This document shows positions 7,819 through 15,237 of a stretch of DNA of 34,472 nucleotides, in pieces (position 1 is the first letter of the stretch; each line of letters opens with the position of its first letter). The notes beneath the pieces are model-generated. The model did not search any database and was not told the origin of the DNA. It was given only the letters and a program-made list of their open reading frames with translations. A program made the translations under genes and the position numbers. This DNA is from Actinomycetota bacterium (lineage in GTDB: Bacteria > Actinomycetota > Thermoleophilia > Gaiellales > Gaiellaceae). The stretch spans positions 1 to 34,472 of the forward strand of contig VAXM01000006.1 in NCBI GenBank assembly GCA_005883335.1, given 5' to 3'.

Positions 7819-8876
7819 CCGCCGCCGTAGATCGAAATCGGGAGATCGAGGACGACGTCATCTTCGCCCTCAGGGGCCTCGGCCTGCAAGCGCTCGAGGA
7901 GATCCGCGGCTCCAGGGGCTGCCGCGAGCAGGCGAGTCTCGACCTCTTCCAGGGTCTCGAGCTGCACGAGCTCCTGCTTGAACGGTCTCGGGAAGCGCCC
8001 GCGGCCCAGATACCAGCCGTAGAACTTCTTCAGGAAGCCCGTCGCGCGCTTGTCGCCGAGCTCGCGCACCGTCGCTCGCATGAACAGGATCAGTTCCGCG
8101 ACGACCTCCTCGCGCGCCGGCGGCTCGGCGTCGCCTTCGATGATCTCCCGCAGCGCCCAGGGATTGCCCTGCGCCGCGCGCCCCACCATCACCGCGGCCG
8201 CTCCGGTCGTCGCCAGGATCGCCTGCGCCCGCGCCCGCGAGGTCACGTCGCCAGACGCGACCACGGGCACATCGACGCGCGAGACCAGCTCCGTGGTCAG
8301 TGAGTGATCCGCCTCCCCGGTGTACATCTGCCGGGCCGAGCGGGGGTGCAGCGTCAAGGACTCCGCGCCCGCCTCGACGAGCCGCGGTCCCAGTTCGAGG
8401 CACGAGCGCGAGCCGTTCTGGAGCCCGCGCCGCATCTTCACGGTCACCGGCACCGAGACGGCCTCCGCCACAGCCGCGACGATCCCGCAGGCGCGCTCCG
8501 GATCCTCGAGCAGCGTCGCGCCGGCCCCGGTCTTCGTCACCTTCTTGACCGGACAGCCGAAGTTGACGTCCACGAGGTCGGCGCCCGCGTCCTCGACCAT
8601 CCGCGCCGCCTCGGCCATCACCTCGGGCTCGGAGCCGAAGATCTGGACCGCGAGCGGCCGCTCGTCCGTGGAAATCCGCAAATAGCCGAGAGTTCGCTCG
8701 TTCCCGTGCTGCAGGCCCGCGCAGCTGACCATCTCCGAGCAGACGAGCCCCGCGCCAAAGCGCCTCCCCTGCCGCCGGAAGGCCTGGACGCTCACCCCCG
8801 CCATCGGCGCGAGGACGAGGCGAGTCGGGATCTCAACATCCCGAATCCACCAGGAGCTCCGAAGATCTACCTGCAC
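7815..8876 (-). CDS. dusB: tRNA-dihydrouridine synthase
   Basis: A 353-residue FMN-dependent Dus enzyme that reduces uridines in the tRNA D-loop. The TIM barrel shows LAPMAGVSVQAFRRQ, the SEMVSCAGL loop, VQIFGSEPEVMAEAA, the active-site segment VDVNFGCPVKKVTKTGAGATL (catalytic Cys108), VTVKMRRG, LTLHPRSARQMYTGEADH and VVASGDVTSRA with the phosphate-binding VMVGRAAQGNPW. A C-terminal helical tRNA-binding domain follows. The first half resembles DusB-group enzymes most. The start is GTG 8876. It runs divergently from greA, with about 110 bp between, and converges on coaX with a 4-bp overlap. Confidence 0.94.
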   Translation of the reverse strand: MQVDLRSSWWIRDVEIPTRLVLAPMAGVSVQAFRRQGRRFGAGLVCSEMVSCAGLQHGNERTLGYLRISTDERPLAVQIFGSEPEVMAEAARMVEDAGADLVDVNFGCPVKKVTKTGAGATLLEDPERACGIVAAVAEAVSVPVTVKMRRGLQNGSRSCLELGPRLVEAGAESLTLHPRSARQMYTGEADHSLTTELVSRVDVPVVASGDVTSRARAQAILATTGAAAVMVGRAAQGNPWALREIIEGDAEPPAREEVVAELILFMRATVRELGDKRATGFLKKFYGWYLGRGRFPRPFKQELVQLETLEEVETRLLAAAPGAADLLERLQAEAPEGEDDVVLDLPISIYGGG

Positions 8877-8886
8877 AGAGCGGGAA

Positions 8887-8892
8887 ATCGTA
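8887..8892 (-). promoter_or_regulatory. Putative -10 hexamer of dusB
   Basis: TACGAT on the minus strand ends 10 nt before GTG 8876, which would give a leader of only a few bases. Confidence 0.35.
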
Positions 8893-8904
8893 GCCGAACA
8901 GGGG

Positions 8905-8934
8905 TTGACGTCCGTCCACCCTCGCAGGTAACAT
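8905..8934 (+). promoter_or_regulatory. Sigma-70-type promoter of greA
   Basis: TTGACG (8905-8910), an 18-bp spacer and TAACAT (8929-8934). This is the best two-box promoter in the window. It would give a roughly 47-nt leader ending in AGGAGG before GTG 8988. Confidence 0.65.
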
Positions 8935-8987
8935 CCCCGCCCGCGATGGCGCCCCTGCGCCGCGCGTTTTTTCTTTCAGGAGGCACG

Positions 8988-9461
8988 GTGAAGGACGTCA
9001 TTCTCACTCAGGAAGGCTACGAGAAGCTCAAGCAGGAGATCGAGCATCTCTCGACCACGAAGCGCCGCGAGGTCGCGGATCGGATCCGCGTCGCCCGCGA
9101 GTTCGGCGACATCGCCGAGAACGCCGAGTACGACGATGCCAAGAACGAGCAGGCGCTGCTCGAGCACCGCATCGCCACGCTCGAGGAGCGGCTGCGCAAC
9201 GCGCGCGTGCTCAGCAAGAAGGACGTCGCCAAGGACGTCGTCTCGGTCGGCTCCAAGGTGCGCCTGCGGGACATCGGGGCGAAGCAGACGTTTGAGTACC
9301 GCATCGTCGGCTCAGCCGAAGCGAACCCTGCGGAGAACAAGCTCTCGAACGAGTCGCCCGTCGGCAAGGCGATCATCGGCAAGAAGAAGGGCGAGACCGT
9401 CGAGGTCACAGCTCCGCGCGGCTCGATGAAGTTCAAGATCCTCGAGATCAAGGCCGCTTAG
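8988..9461 (+). CDS. greA: Transcription elongation factor GreA
   Basis: A 157-residue GreA, which rescues backtracked RNA polymerase by stimulating cleavage of the 3' end of the transcript. An N-terminal antiparallel coiled coil (about 1-75) bears the catalytic acidic pair at its tip (D41 and E44 in EFGDIAENAEYDDAK), and a C-terminal FKBP-like domain includes VGSKVRLRD, NKLSNESPVGKAIIGKKKGE and FKILEI. GTG 8988 is chosen because AGGAGG (8978-8983) sits 4 nt upstream and gives the standard length. An in-frame ATG at 8946 would add 14 residues but would lie almost on the transcription start. The gene has its own promoter and is followed by lysS. Confidence 0.96.
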   Translation: MKDVILTQEGYEKLKQEIEHLSTTKRREVADRIRVAREFGDIAENAEYDDAKNEQALLEHRIATLEERLRNARVLSKKDVAKDVVSVGSKVRLRDIGAKQTFEYRIVGSAEANPAENKLSNESPVGKAIIGKKKGETVEVTAPRGSMKFKILEIKAA

Positions 9462-9474
9462 TCGTACGGCCACT

Positions 9475-9480
9475 TAGACT
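9475..9480 (+). promoter_or_regulatory. Putative -10 hexamer of lysS
   Basis: TAGACT ends 8 nt before ATG 9489. It is identical in sequence and spacing to the hexamer in front of the acyltransferase gene at 12892. Confidence 0.45.
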
Positions 9481-9488
9481 CGGCGGCC

Positions 9489-10850
9489 ATGCTGCCGAAG
9501 CGGTTTGCGGAGCGGGAGGAGATCGCTGCGGTTCGGGCCGAGGCCGAGAAGGCCGAGCCGGGGGAGACGCTCGACGACGAGCATCGTGTTGCCGGGCGCA
9601 TCATGGGGCGGCGCGAGATGGGGAAGCTCACTTTCCTCGACCTCGTCGACCGCTCCGGCCGGATTCAGCTGATCTCCGATCAGAAGGTCGACCTCGACCT
9701 TGGCGACATCGTCGGCGTCACCGGCAGGCCGGGGCGGTCGCGGCGAGGCGAGCCGTCGCTGAGTGTCACCACGCTCGAGCTGCTCGCAAAGATCCGCCGC
9801 CCGCTGCCGGACACGTTCCACGGCGTCACCGACGTCGAGACGCGCTACCGCCAGCGCCATCTCGACCTGCTGATGAGCGAGGAGTCGCGCGGGCTGACCC
9901 AGACGCGCACGCGCATCGTCCAGGAGATCCGCGCATACCTGGACGGCGAGGGGTTCATCGAGGTCGAGACGCCGATCCTGCAGCCGCGCTACGGCGGCGG
10001 CTTCGCGGAGCCGTTCGTCACGCACTCGAACGAGCTCGACCAGGACCTCTACCTCCGCATTGCCGATGAGCTCTACCTCAAGCGCCTGATCGTCGGCGGG
10101 CTCGAGAAGGTCTACGAGCTCGCCAAGGACTTCCGCAACGAGAGCATCTCGTACAAGCACTCGCCCGAGTTCACCCAGGTCGAGTGGTACGAGGCCTACG
10201 CCGACTACCGCGACACGATGGCGCGCACCGAGGCGCTCGTCGAGCGCGCAGCGCAGGGCTCGATCGGCACGGTCAAGGTCACGTTCCGCGGGCACGAGGT
10301 CGATCTCGCCCCGCCCTGGCAGCGGGTCAAATTCGTCGAGGCGCTCCAGGAGAAGGGCGTCTGGTCGCGGGACGAGGCCGAACTCCGGGCCAAGCTGCAA
10401 GAAGCGGGCGTCGAGACCGAACGTGACCGGTCCTGGTCGCAGCTCGCGGATCACGCGTACTCGCACTTCGTCGAGCCGGAGCTGATACAGCCCACGATCG
10501 TCTACGACTGGCCGATCGAGCTCTCGCCGTTCGCGCGCACGACCGACGACGACGAGACGATCGTCGAGCGGTTCGAATGCGTCGTCGCCGGGATGGAGTT
10601 CGCGAACGCGTTCAGCGAGCTCAACGACGCCGAGGAGCAGGCGCAGCGTTTCGCGATGCAGGAGGCCGAGCGCGAGGCGGGCGCGGAGGAATCCGAGCCG
10701 GGTGACCCTGACTTCGTCGAGGCGCTCTCGTACGGGATGCCGCCGACGGGAGGCTGCGGGATCGGGATCGACCGGCTGACGATGGCCATTACCGGCAGCG
10801 ACGCGATCCGCGACGTGATCCTCTTCCCGGCTCTGCGCTCTCGCGAGTAA
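9489..10850 (+). CDS. lysS: Lysine--tRNA ligase, class II
   Basis: A 453-residue class II lysyl-tRNA synthetase. The N-terminal OB-fold anticodon domain (about 30-110) includes RVAGRIMGRREMGKLTFLDL. The catalytic domain begins around HGVTDVETRYRQRHLDLL and contains motif 1 (GEGFIEVETPILQP), motif 2 (VYELAKDFRNESISYKHSPEF) and motif 3 (GCGIGIDRLTMAITG). Motif 2 differs from the usual FRNEG...HNPEFT in two places (FRNES, HSPEFT). The N-terminal helix seen in many LysRS is short, giving about 40 residues less than the E. coli enzyme. It starts 28 bp after greA with no Shine-Dalgarno sequence but with TAGACT 8 nt upstream, and its TAA overlaps the ATG of the next gene by one base. Confidence 0.95.
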   Translation: MLPKRFAEREEIAAVRAEAEKAEPGETLDDEHRVAGRIMGRREMGKLTFLDLVDRSGRIQLISDQKVDLDLGDIVGVTGRPGRSRRGEPSLSVTTLELLAKIRRPLPDTFHGVTDVETRYRQRHLDLLMSEESRGLTQTRTRIVQEIRAYLDGEGFIEVETPILQPRYGGGFAEPFVTHSNELDQDLYLRIADELYLKRLIVGGLEKVYELAKDFRNESISYKHSPEFTQVEWYEAYADYRDTMARTEALVERAAQGSIGTVKVTFRGHEVDLAPPWQRVKFVEALQEKGVWSRDEAELRAKLQEAGVETERDRSWSQLADHAYSHFVEPELIQPTIVYDWPIELSPFARTTDDDETIVERFECVVAGMEFANAFSELNDAEEQAQRFAMQEAEREAGAEESEPGDPDFVEALSYGMPPTGGCGIGIDRLTMAITGSDAIRDVILFPALRSRE

Positions 10851-11938
10851 TGGAGCCCGAGCGGCGCTACGCCCTCGACGCGCTGCTCGACGCGCTCGGG
10901 CTGCCGTTCGACGAGGCTGCCCCAGCGACTCCCAACGAGCTGGACGAGGTCTTCGGCCTGCTGACGCTCGCGCACGAGCGCGACACAGGGCTCGACGAGC
11001 ACGGGCGGCCCCTTCCTCCGGAGGAGCCGCCGGGCCCGCGCGTCGCGGAGATCGCCGCGGAGCTCGGCTGGCGCATTGGTGTCGAACCGCGCCGCGACGG
11101 TTTTCTCGCCGCGCTGACACACGACGTCGACCTGCTCGGTGTCGGCGGCATGTCGTCGGCGCTGCGTCGTCTCGCGGGCGGCGTGGTCGTCCGCGACGTG
11201 CAGCGGCTGCGAGAGGGGACGGCATTCCTCCTCGACGCATTTGCGCGCCGCGACCCCGCGTTTCGCCTCGATCGAATGGGCCCACGCTCGACGTGCTTCT
11301 TCCTCGCGCGCCACGACGATCCGCACGACGGCTACCCGAAGCGGTACCAGCCGGCGCTCGCCCGCTCCATCCAGCGCGCAGCGGAGGACGGACGCGAGAT
11401 CGGCCCCCACGGGTCCTACCAGGCACGTGAGAGTCCGGGCCGCATCGCGGAAGAGGCTGCTCTCCTCGATTCGCCGCAGGGCTTGCGGCACCACTACCTG
11501 CGGAGCGCCCCGGAGCGGCTCGCGTCCGAGCTGCGCGCTGCGGAGCTGCGGTACGACTCGAGCATCGGCTGGCCCTCGCGTCCGGGCCTCCGCGCCGGAA
11601 CGCCGTACCCGTACCGCCTCTGGGACCCCGAGCGCCGCGAGCCCGGCGCGTGGGAGCTGCCGCTCGTCTTGATGGACGCTACCCTCGCCGAGGAGCGCTA
11701 CCTCGGCCTCGGGCCGGACGCCGCCTTCGACCTCGCGGTGGAGACGCTCGAGCCGGTCGTGGAGCATGGCGGCGCCGTAGCCATCCTTTGGCACCCTCCG
11801 TCGCACCACCCGATTCTCTCGAAGGGCTACGACCGCCTTTACCGCCGATTGCTGCGCTGGATCGAGGAACGCGGCGGCCGGACGGGCACGGCGGCCGAGA
11901 CGCTCGACCGCTGGGAAGCACGAAGAACATCGGCGTAG
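10850..11938 (+). CDS. Polysaccharide deacetylase-like protein
   Basis: A 362-residue protein translationally coupled to lysS (TAATG overlap). About 85 N-terminal residues of unknown fold are followed by a NodB-like region: LTHDVDLLG (H91, D92, D94; usually TFDDG/THDVD in metal-binding deacetylases), FFLARHDD, the metal-ligand-like EIGPHGSYQA (about 182-191), LRHHYLRS and a closing AILWHPPSHHP. The THDVD variant and the late His-rich motif resemble carbohydrate esterase 4 relatives annotated near polysaccharide genes. No signal peptide is seen, so the protein is probably cytoplasmic. A deacetylase role on a sugar or lipid-linked substrate is inferred; the substrate is unknown. It lies just ahead of the exopolysaccharide region but is linked to lysS. 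Confidence 0.75.
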   Translation: MEPERRYALDALLDALGLPFDEAAPATPNELDEVFGLLTLAHERDTGLDEHGRPLPPEEPPGPRVAEIAAELGWRIGVEPRRDGFLAALTHDVDLLGVGGMSSALRRLAGGVVVRDVQRLREGTAFLLDAFARRDPAFRLDRMGPRSTCFFLARHDDPHDGYPKRYQPALARSIQRAAEDGREIGPHGSYQARESPGRIAEEAALLDSPQGLRHHYLRSAPERLASELRAAELRYDSSIGWPSRPGLRAGTPYPYRLWDPERREPGAWELPLVLMDATLAEERYLGLGPDAAFDLAVETLEPVVEHGGAVAILWHPPSHHPILSKGYDRLYRRLLRWIEERGGRTGTAAETLDRWEARRTSA

Positions 11939-11941
11939 GCT
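11936..11941 (+). promoter_or_regulatory. Putative -10 hexamer of the GYD-domain gene
   Basis: TAGGCT lies about 28 nt before ATG 11970, giving a short leader that includes AGGAGGT. No clear -35. Confidence 0.35.
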
Positions 11942-11969
11942 CGCCCGGTCGGCAACCAGGAGGTGCCAC

Positions 11970-12299
11970 ATGCCTCACTACCTGATGCGCTTCAGCTACA
12001 CGCCCGAGACGTGGTCACGGCTGATCGAGAGCCCTGAAGACCGGCGCGACGCGGCGCGCGCCTACATCGAACGAGTGGGCGGGTCGCTGCACGGGTTTTG
12101 GTACGGCTTTGGCGAATACGACGGCTACGCGCTCTTCGAGGCGCCAGACAACGTCTCGGTCACGGGCGTCGTCCTCGCTATCGCGGCGGGTGGCGCGCTG
12201 TCCTCCGTCGAGACGACGGTCCTGATGACCGTCGAGGAGACGCTCGAAGCGCTCGCCAAGAGCAAGACCATCGGCTATCGCAGGCCGGGCGACACCTAG
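11970..12299 (+). CDS. GYD domain protein
   Basis: A 109-residue small alpha/beta protein. MPHYLMRFSYTPETWSRLIE at the start, LHGFWYGFGEYDGYALFEAPD in the middle and LSSVETTVLMTVEETLEAL toward the end match the GYD domain family (the name comes from a conserved Gly-Tyr-Asp, here in EYDGYALF). These are dimeric ferredoxin-like folds with no settled function. It has a strong Shine-Dalgarno AGGAGGT about 6 nt before ATG 11970, unlike most neighbours. Its TAG stop shares a CTAG with the stop of the convergent phosphatase gene. Confidence 0.88.
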   Translation: MPHYLMRFSYTPETWSRLIESPEDRRDAARAYIERVGGSLHGFWYGFGEYDGYALFEAPDNVSVTGVVLAIAAGGALSSVETTVLMTVEETLEALAKSKTIGYRRPGDT

Positions 12300-12865
12300 G
12301 CGAAGAGCTTCGCAGCGAGCTCCCGCACGAGGGTCTCCAGCCGGGCTGCGATCTTCCGCTGCGCCCGCGCCGGACGACCGAGCGGATCGGGGAGCTCGAA
12401 CTCGGCCGCCGGAAAGGCCCGCAGGCGGTTCGCCTGTGCGATCCTCGCCCTGGCCCGCTCGGCGGGGGCGGCCCCGTCCACCGAGAGCGGAGCCTGGTCG
12501 AGCAGCGAGACGAGCTCCGCCAGCATGAACGTGTGTGTCTCGCGCGCTCCGGCGTCGACGACGGCGGTCGCGATGTGGGCCCGCTCGAAGCCGAGCACGA
12601 GGTCGAAGGGCTCAAGGTCGACGTCACGGATCGTTCTGGCCACGTGCGAGCCGAGATCGAGACCGTGTCGCTCGGCGACCTCGATCGCCTCGGGCAAAGC
12701 CGGGACCGGCCCCAGCTCGAGCGTCCCGAGCGAGACGATCCGCAGTGGCACGTCCTCCTCCGCGCGCGCCAGAAATGCAGCCGCGAGCGGACTGCGGAAC
12801 CGGTTCCCCGTGCAGATGAACGCGACCGAGAACTGATCTCTGGCCTCCGGCGCCATGTGGCGCAT
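12296..12865 (-). CDS. Low-molecular-weight protein tyrosine phosphatase-like protein
   Basis: A 189-residue protein of the LMW-PTP/arsenate reductase fold. The phosphate loop is ICTGNRFRSP (C18-x5-R24) and the general acid aspartate is likely D160 in ELPDPLGRP. Between them are LDLGSHVARTI and FDLVLGFERAHIATAV, which match the family's helix-strand core. The serine after the loop arginine, typical of the active enzyme, is present. In polysaccharide loci such enzymes (Wzb, Etp, YwlE-like) remove phosphate from the tyrosine autokinase, and a Wzz-kinase gene lies 10 kb downstream; that pairing is inferred. ATG 12865 is used; ATG 12856 is also possible. The gene is divergent from the acyltransferase gene with 26 bp between starts. 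Confidence 0.85.
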   Translation of the reverse strand: MRHMAPEARDQFSVAFICTGNRFRSPLAAAFLARAEEDVPLRIVSLGTLELGPVPALPEAIEVAERHGLDLGSHVARTIRDVDLEPFDLVLGFERAHIATAVVDAGARETHTFMLAELVSLLDQAPLSVDGAAPAERARARIAQANRLRAFPAAEFELPDPLGRPARAQRKIAARLETLVRELAAKLFA

Positions 12866-12877
12866 TGTGCGCCCAAC

Positions 12878-12883
12878 TAGACT
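12878..12883 (+). promoter_or_regulatory. Putative -10 hexamer of the FemAB/BioF2-like gene
   Basis: TAGACT ends 8 nt before GTG 12892, matching the lysS arrangement exactly. Confidence 0.45.
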
Positions 12884-12891
12884 CGCGCGCG

Positions 12892-13866
12892 GTGACGATC
12901 CTCGACGAGGTGGGCGCCGACTGGGATCGGCTCGCCGAGCAGAGCGCGAACGTCTTCGCGACGCGCGAGTGGCTGACGCTGTGGTGGGAGCGGTTCGGCG
13001 AGGGCCGGCGGCTGATCGTCGACGAGGTGATCGACGAAGGTCGGGTGGCGGCGATTCTCGCTCTCTACGCGTGGCGCGAGCGTCCGCTGCGCGTGCTCCG
13101 GTTTCTCGGCCACGGCGCTGGCGACGAGCTCGGCCCGATCTGCGCGCCTGCCGACCGCCCGGCTGCGATCGGCGCTCTCGGTCGGCTGCTGGAACGCGAG
13201 CGTTGGGACGTCTTCGTCGGCGAGCAGCTCCCCGGCGGCGACCACTGGCCCGATGCGTCCGTTCTCGCCCGCGAGGGAAGCCCGGTCATCCGCGCCGGCG
13301 GCTGGGAGGAGCTGCTCGCCACGCGGAGCGGCAACTTTCGCTACCAGGTGCGCTCGCTGGAGCGGAAGCTCTTCGAGCGGCATGACGCCGCCTACCGGCT
13401 GGCGGACGCCGCCACCCTGGAAACAGACCTCGACGCGCTCTTCCGGCTGCACGCGGCCAGATGGGGAGACCGCTCCGCGCTAGGCCTGGAGCAGGAGGCA
13501 TTCCTGCGGGAGTTCGCCACCGTGGCACTCGCGCGCGGCTGGCTTCGCCTCTGGCTGCTCGACGTCGACGGCGCGCCATGCGCGGCCTGGTGCGGCTTCC
13601 GTTTCGCGAACGTCGAGGCCTACTACCAGAGCGGGCGTGAGCCTGCCTGGGACGGCTCGTCCGTCGGCCTGGTGCTGCTCGCGCACTCGATCCGGGCCGC
13701 ACTCGCTGACGGCGTCGTCGAGTACCGGCTCCTGCGCGGCAGCGAGCCGTACAAGTACCGCTTCGCGACCGCCGATCCCGGTTTGCAGACGGTCGCCCGT
13801 CCACGCGGGGTTCTCGGCACCGTCGTGCTCGGCGGCGCGCGTTTCGTCCGCCGGCTGCGCCGCTAA
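12892..13866 (+). CDS. FemAB/BioF2-like (CelD-type) GNAT acyltransferase
   Basis: A 324-residue protein starting at GTG 12892. The N-terminal half (SANVFATREWLTLWWERFGEG, then FLGHGAGDELGPICAP) and the C-terminal GNAT core (LFRLHAARWGD, WLRLWLLDVDGAPCAAWCGFR, VEAYYQSGREPAWDGSSVGLVL, VEYRLLRGSEPYKYRFA) match the acetyltransferase-6/CelD group. Members are found in cellulose and exopolysaccharide operons and in exosortase-associated loci, where they are thought to transfer an acyl or aminoacyl group onto sugar or cell-wall precursors; the substrate here is unknown. It is soluble. It opens the exopolysaccharide region and converges with the kinase-like gene, sharing 4 bp. Confidence 0.85.
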   Translation: MTILDEVGADWDRLAEQSANVFATREWLTLWWERFGEGRRLIVDEVIDEGRVAAILALYAWRERPLRVLRFLGHGAGDELGPICAPADRPAAIGALGRLLERERWDVFVGEQLPGGDHWPDASVLAREGSPVIRAGGWEELLATRSGNFRYQVRSLERKLFERHDAAYRLADAATLETDLDALFRLHAARWGDRSALGLEQEAFLREFATVALARGWLRLWLLDVDGAPCAAWCGFRFANVEAYYQSGREPAWDGSSVGLVLLAHSIRAALADGVVEYRLLRGSEPYKYRFATADPGLQTVARPRGVLGTVVLGGARFVRRLRR

Positions 13867-15224
13867 CTCCCCAGCAGGCGGGACAGCTCGACCAGCGGCA
13901 GCAGGAAGTTCGTCTCAATCCAGGCGGGACGCCCGCGCTCCACGTAGCCCCCCAGCTGGTGCGCGCCGCGGTGGAGCCAGTATGCCGCGGCGACGGAGAG
14001 CAGTTGGTCGGAATCGGCCTCGAGCCCGAGGCGCTCACAGTAGGCCGCCGAGACACGGTCTCCGCCCTGCTCAGTCCAGGGCAGGAGCCACTCGACGAAC
14101 GCGCGGCCCCAGTTCAGCGCGCTCGGGCGGCGGGCCGCTACGAGCCGCAGGTGGAGCAGGTCGAGCAGTGCCGGGAAGCCTTGTCCTGCCACGTCCCAGT
14201 CGATCACTCCGGTCAGGCGCCCGCCTTCGGTCAGGAGGTTCCCGCTCCAGAAGTCGCCGTGCGCGAACCCTCGCGGGAAGCCGCTCAGCCGCTCCGCGAC
14301 GGTTCTTCCGAGGCGCAGCACCGTCTCCGCGTGCTCCGGCGGCCCGAGCCTCGCTACGAGCTCCGCGTCCGCGGGCGCCGCCTGCGGCTCGGCACCTCCC
14401 GCGCGATGCAGCTCGACCAGGAACTCGAGGCAGTCCTCGAGCAACGCTCCGTCGACGGCGGGAGAGCCCGATCTGCCGGGTAGCCGGCGTTCAAGCAACC
14501 AGTCGGCGAGACCCGTGCGGCCGTGCGCGACCGGCCACGGCACCCGCTCGCTCACCGCCGGCGGCGGACCGGCTTCGTGCAACGAATCGAGCACGGCGGC
14601 CGCCATCAGCAACTCTCCGCGTGCCGGGCCGACGGCGACCTTGAGCATTGTGCCGTTGGTGGCCGCCACGATGACGCCCTCGCGGACGAGCGGCGTATGC
14701 AGCACGAGCGGCGTGCCGAGCGCGCGTCCGGCCTCCTCGACGACCGCCTCGAACAGGCTCGTCCGCTCCTCCCGAAAGCCGAGCACGAGGGCGCGGCGCG
14801 GCAACCGCTCTGCGAACGACGTCCGCCGGCCGAGGCGCAGGTGAGGAAGCTGGAGCGGATGCGCCAGGTCGAAGCGGAGGACCTCCGTCCGCGGATAGAG
14901 CGGCGCGACCCGCCGGCGGGTTCGCTGCGTCTCGAGCGCGAGGCCGAGCCGGCGCCGCCCCCGGTCGAGCGCCCTGACGAGCTTGACGTCGCCTCCCTGC
15001 GGCGAGCGCCCGAGAGGGACGACCGCCACCTCGGCGTCGCCCCGCAGCTCCTCGGCCCGGCCGATCTCGACGTCCGGCTCGGCATCGACGAGGTCGGCGC
15101 CGGCCTCGGCGAGGGTCTCCCGGAGCTCGTCGTCGAGGACCCGGAAGCGTCGCGCCGAGGCCGGGATGACGGCGGCGAGCCAGCCGTGCGCGCTGCGGGC
15201 GGGCGCTGTGGCGCGGGCTACCAT
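13863..15224 (-). CDS. Aminoglycoside/choline-kinase-like phosphotransferase with extra N-terminal domain
   Basis: A 453-residue protein. The C-terminal two thirds is an APH-type kinase: a weak nucleotide-binding lobe (GTMLKVAVGPARGELLMAAAVL), the catalytic loop FAHGDFWSGNLL (about 318-329, HxDxxxxN with D replaced in the usual position by the family's common HGDFxxxN) and the metal-binding aspartate in VIDWDVAGQG (about 340). The N-terminal 150 residues (LDDELRETLAEAGADL onward) form a second domain I cannot name. In polysaccharide loci such kinases may phosphorylate a sugar or polyprenyl carrier; this is only inferred. Its start ATG lies inside a 20-bp palindrome shared with the divergent flippase gene. 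The reading frame stays open far upstream of 15224, across the flippase gene, but that part is antisense shadow. Confidence 0.8.
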   Translation of the reverse strand: MVARATAPARSAHGWLAAVIPASARRFRVLDDELRETLAEAGADLVDAEPDVEIGRAEELRGDAEVAVVPLGRSPQGGDVKLVRALDRGRRRLGLALETQRTRRRVAPLYPRTEVLRFDLAHPLQLPHLRLGRRTSFAERLPRRALVLGFREERTSLFEAVVEEAGRALGTPLVLHTPLVREGVIVAATNGTMLKVAVGPARGELLMAAAVLDSLHEAGPPPAVSERVPWPVAHGRTGLADWLLERRLPGRSGSPAVDGALLEDCLEFLVELHRAGGAEPQAAPADAELVARLGPPEHAETVLRLGRTVAERLSGFPRGFAHGDFWSGNLLTEGGRLTGVIDWDVAGQGFPALLDLLHLRLVAARRPSALNWGRAFVEWLLPWTEQGGDRVSAAYCERLGLEADSDQLLSVAAAYWLHRGAHQLGGYVERGRPAWIETNFLLPLVELSRLLGS

Positions 15225-15237
15225 GCGGGCATGGTAG
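15218..15237. promoter_or_regulatory. 20-bp palindrome holding two opposed start codons and two opposed -10-like hexamers
   Basis: Nine-base arms CTACCATGC and GCATGGTAG flank a central GG. On each strand the arm supplies TACCAT ending exactly 6 nt before the start codon supplied by the other arm (ATG 15231 plus; ATG 15224 minus). Each start codon is thus embedded in the opposite gene's putative -10. Confidence 0.6.

Noticed and set aside
8946-8990. ATG 8946 as the start of greA
   Set aside because: It would add 14 atypical residues and lies about 5 nt from the predicted transcript start; GTG 8988 has AGGAGG and gives the standard length.
9474-11426. A 650-codon minus-strand open frame opposite lysS
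   Set aside because: Runs antisense to lysS and the deacetylase-like gene, with low-complexity composition typical of shadow frames.
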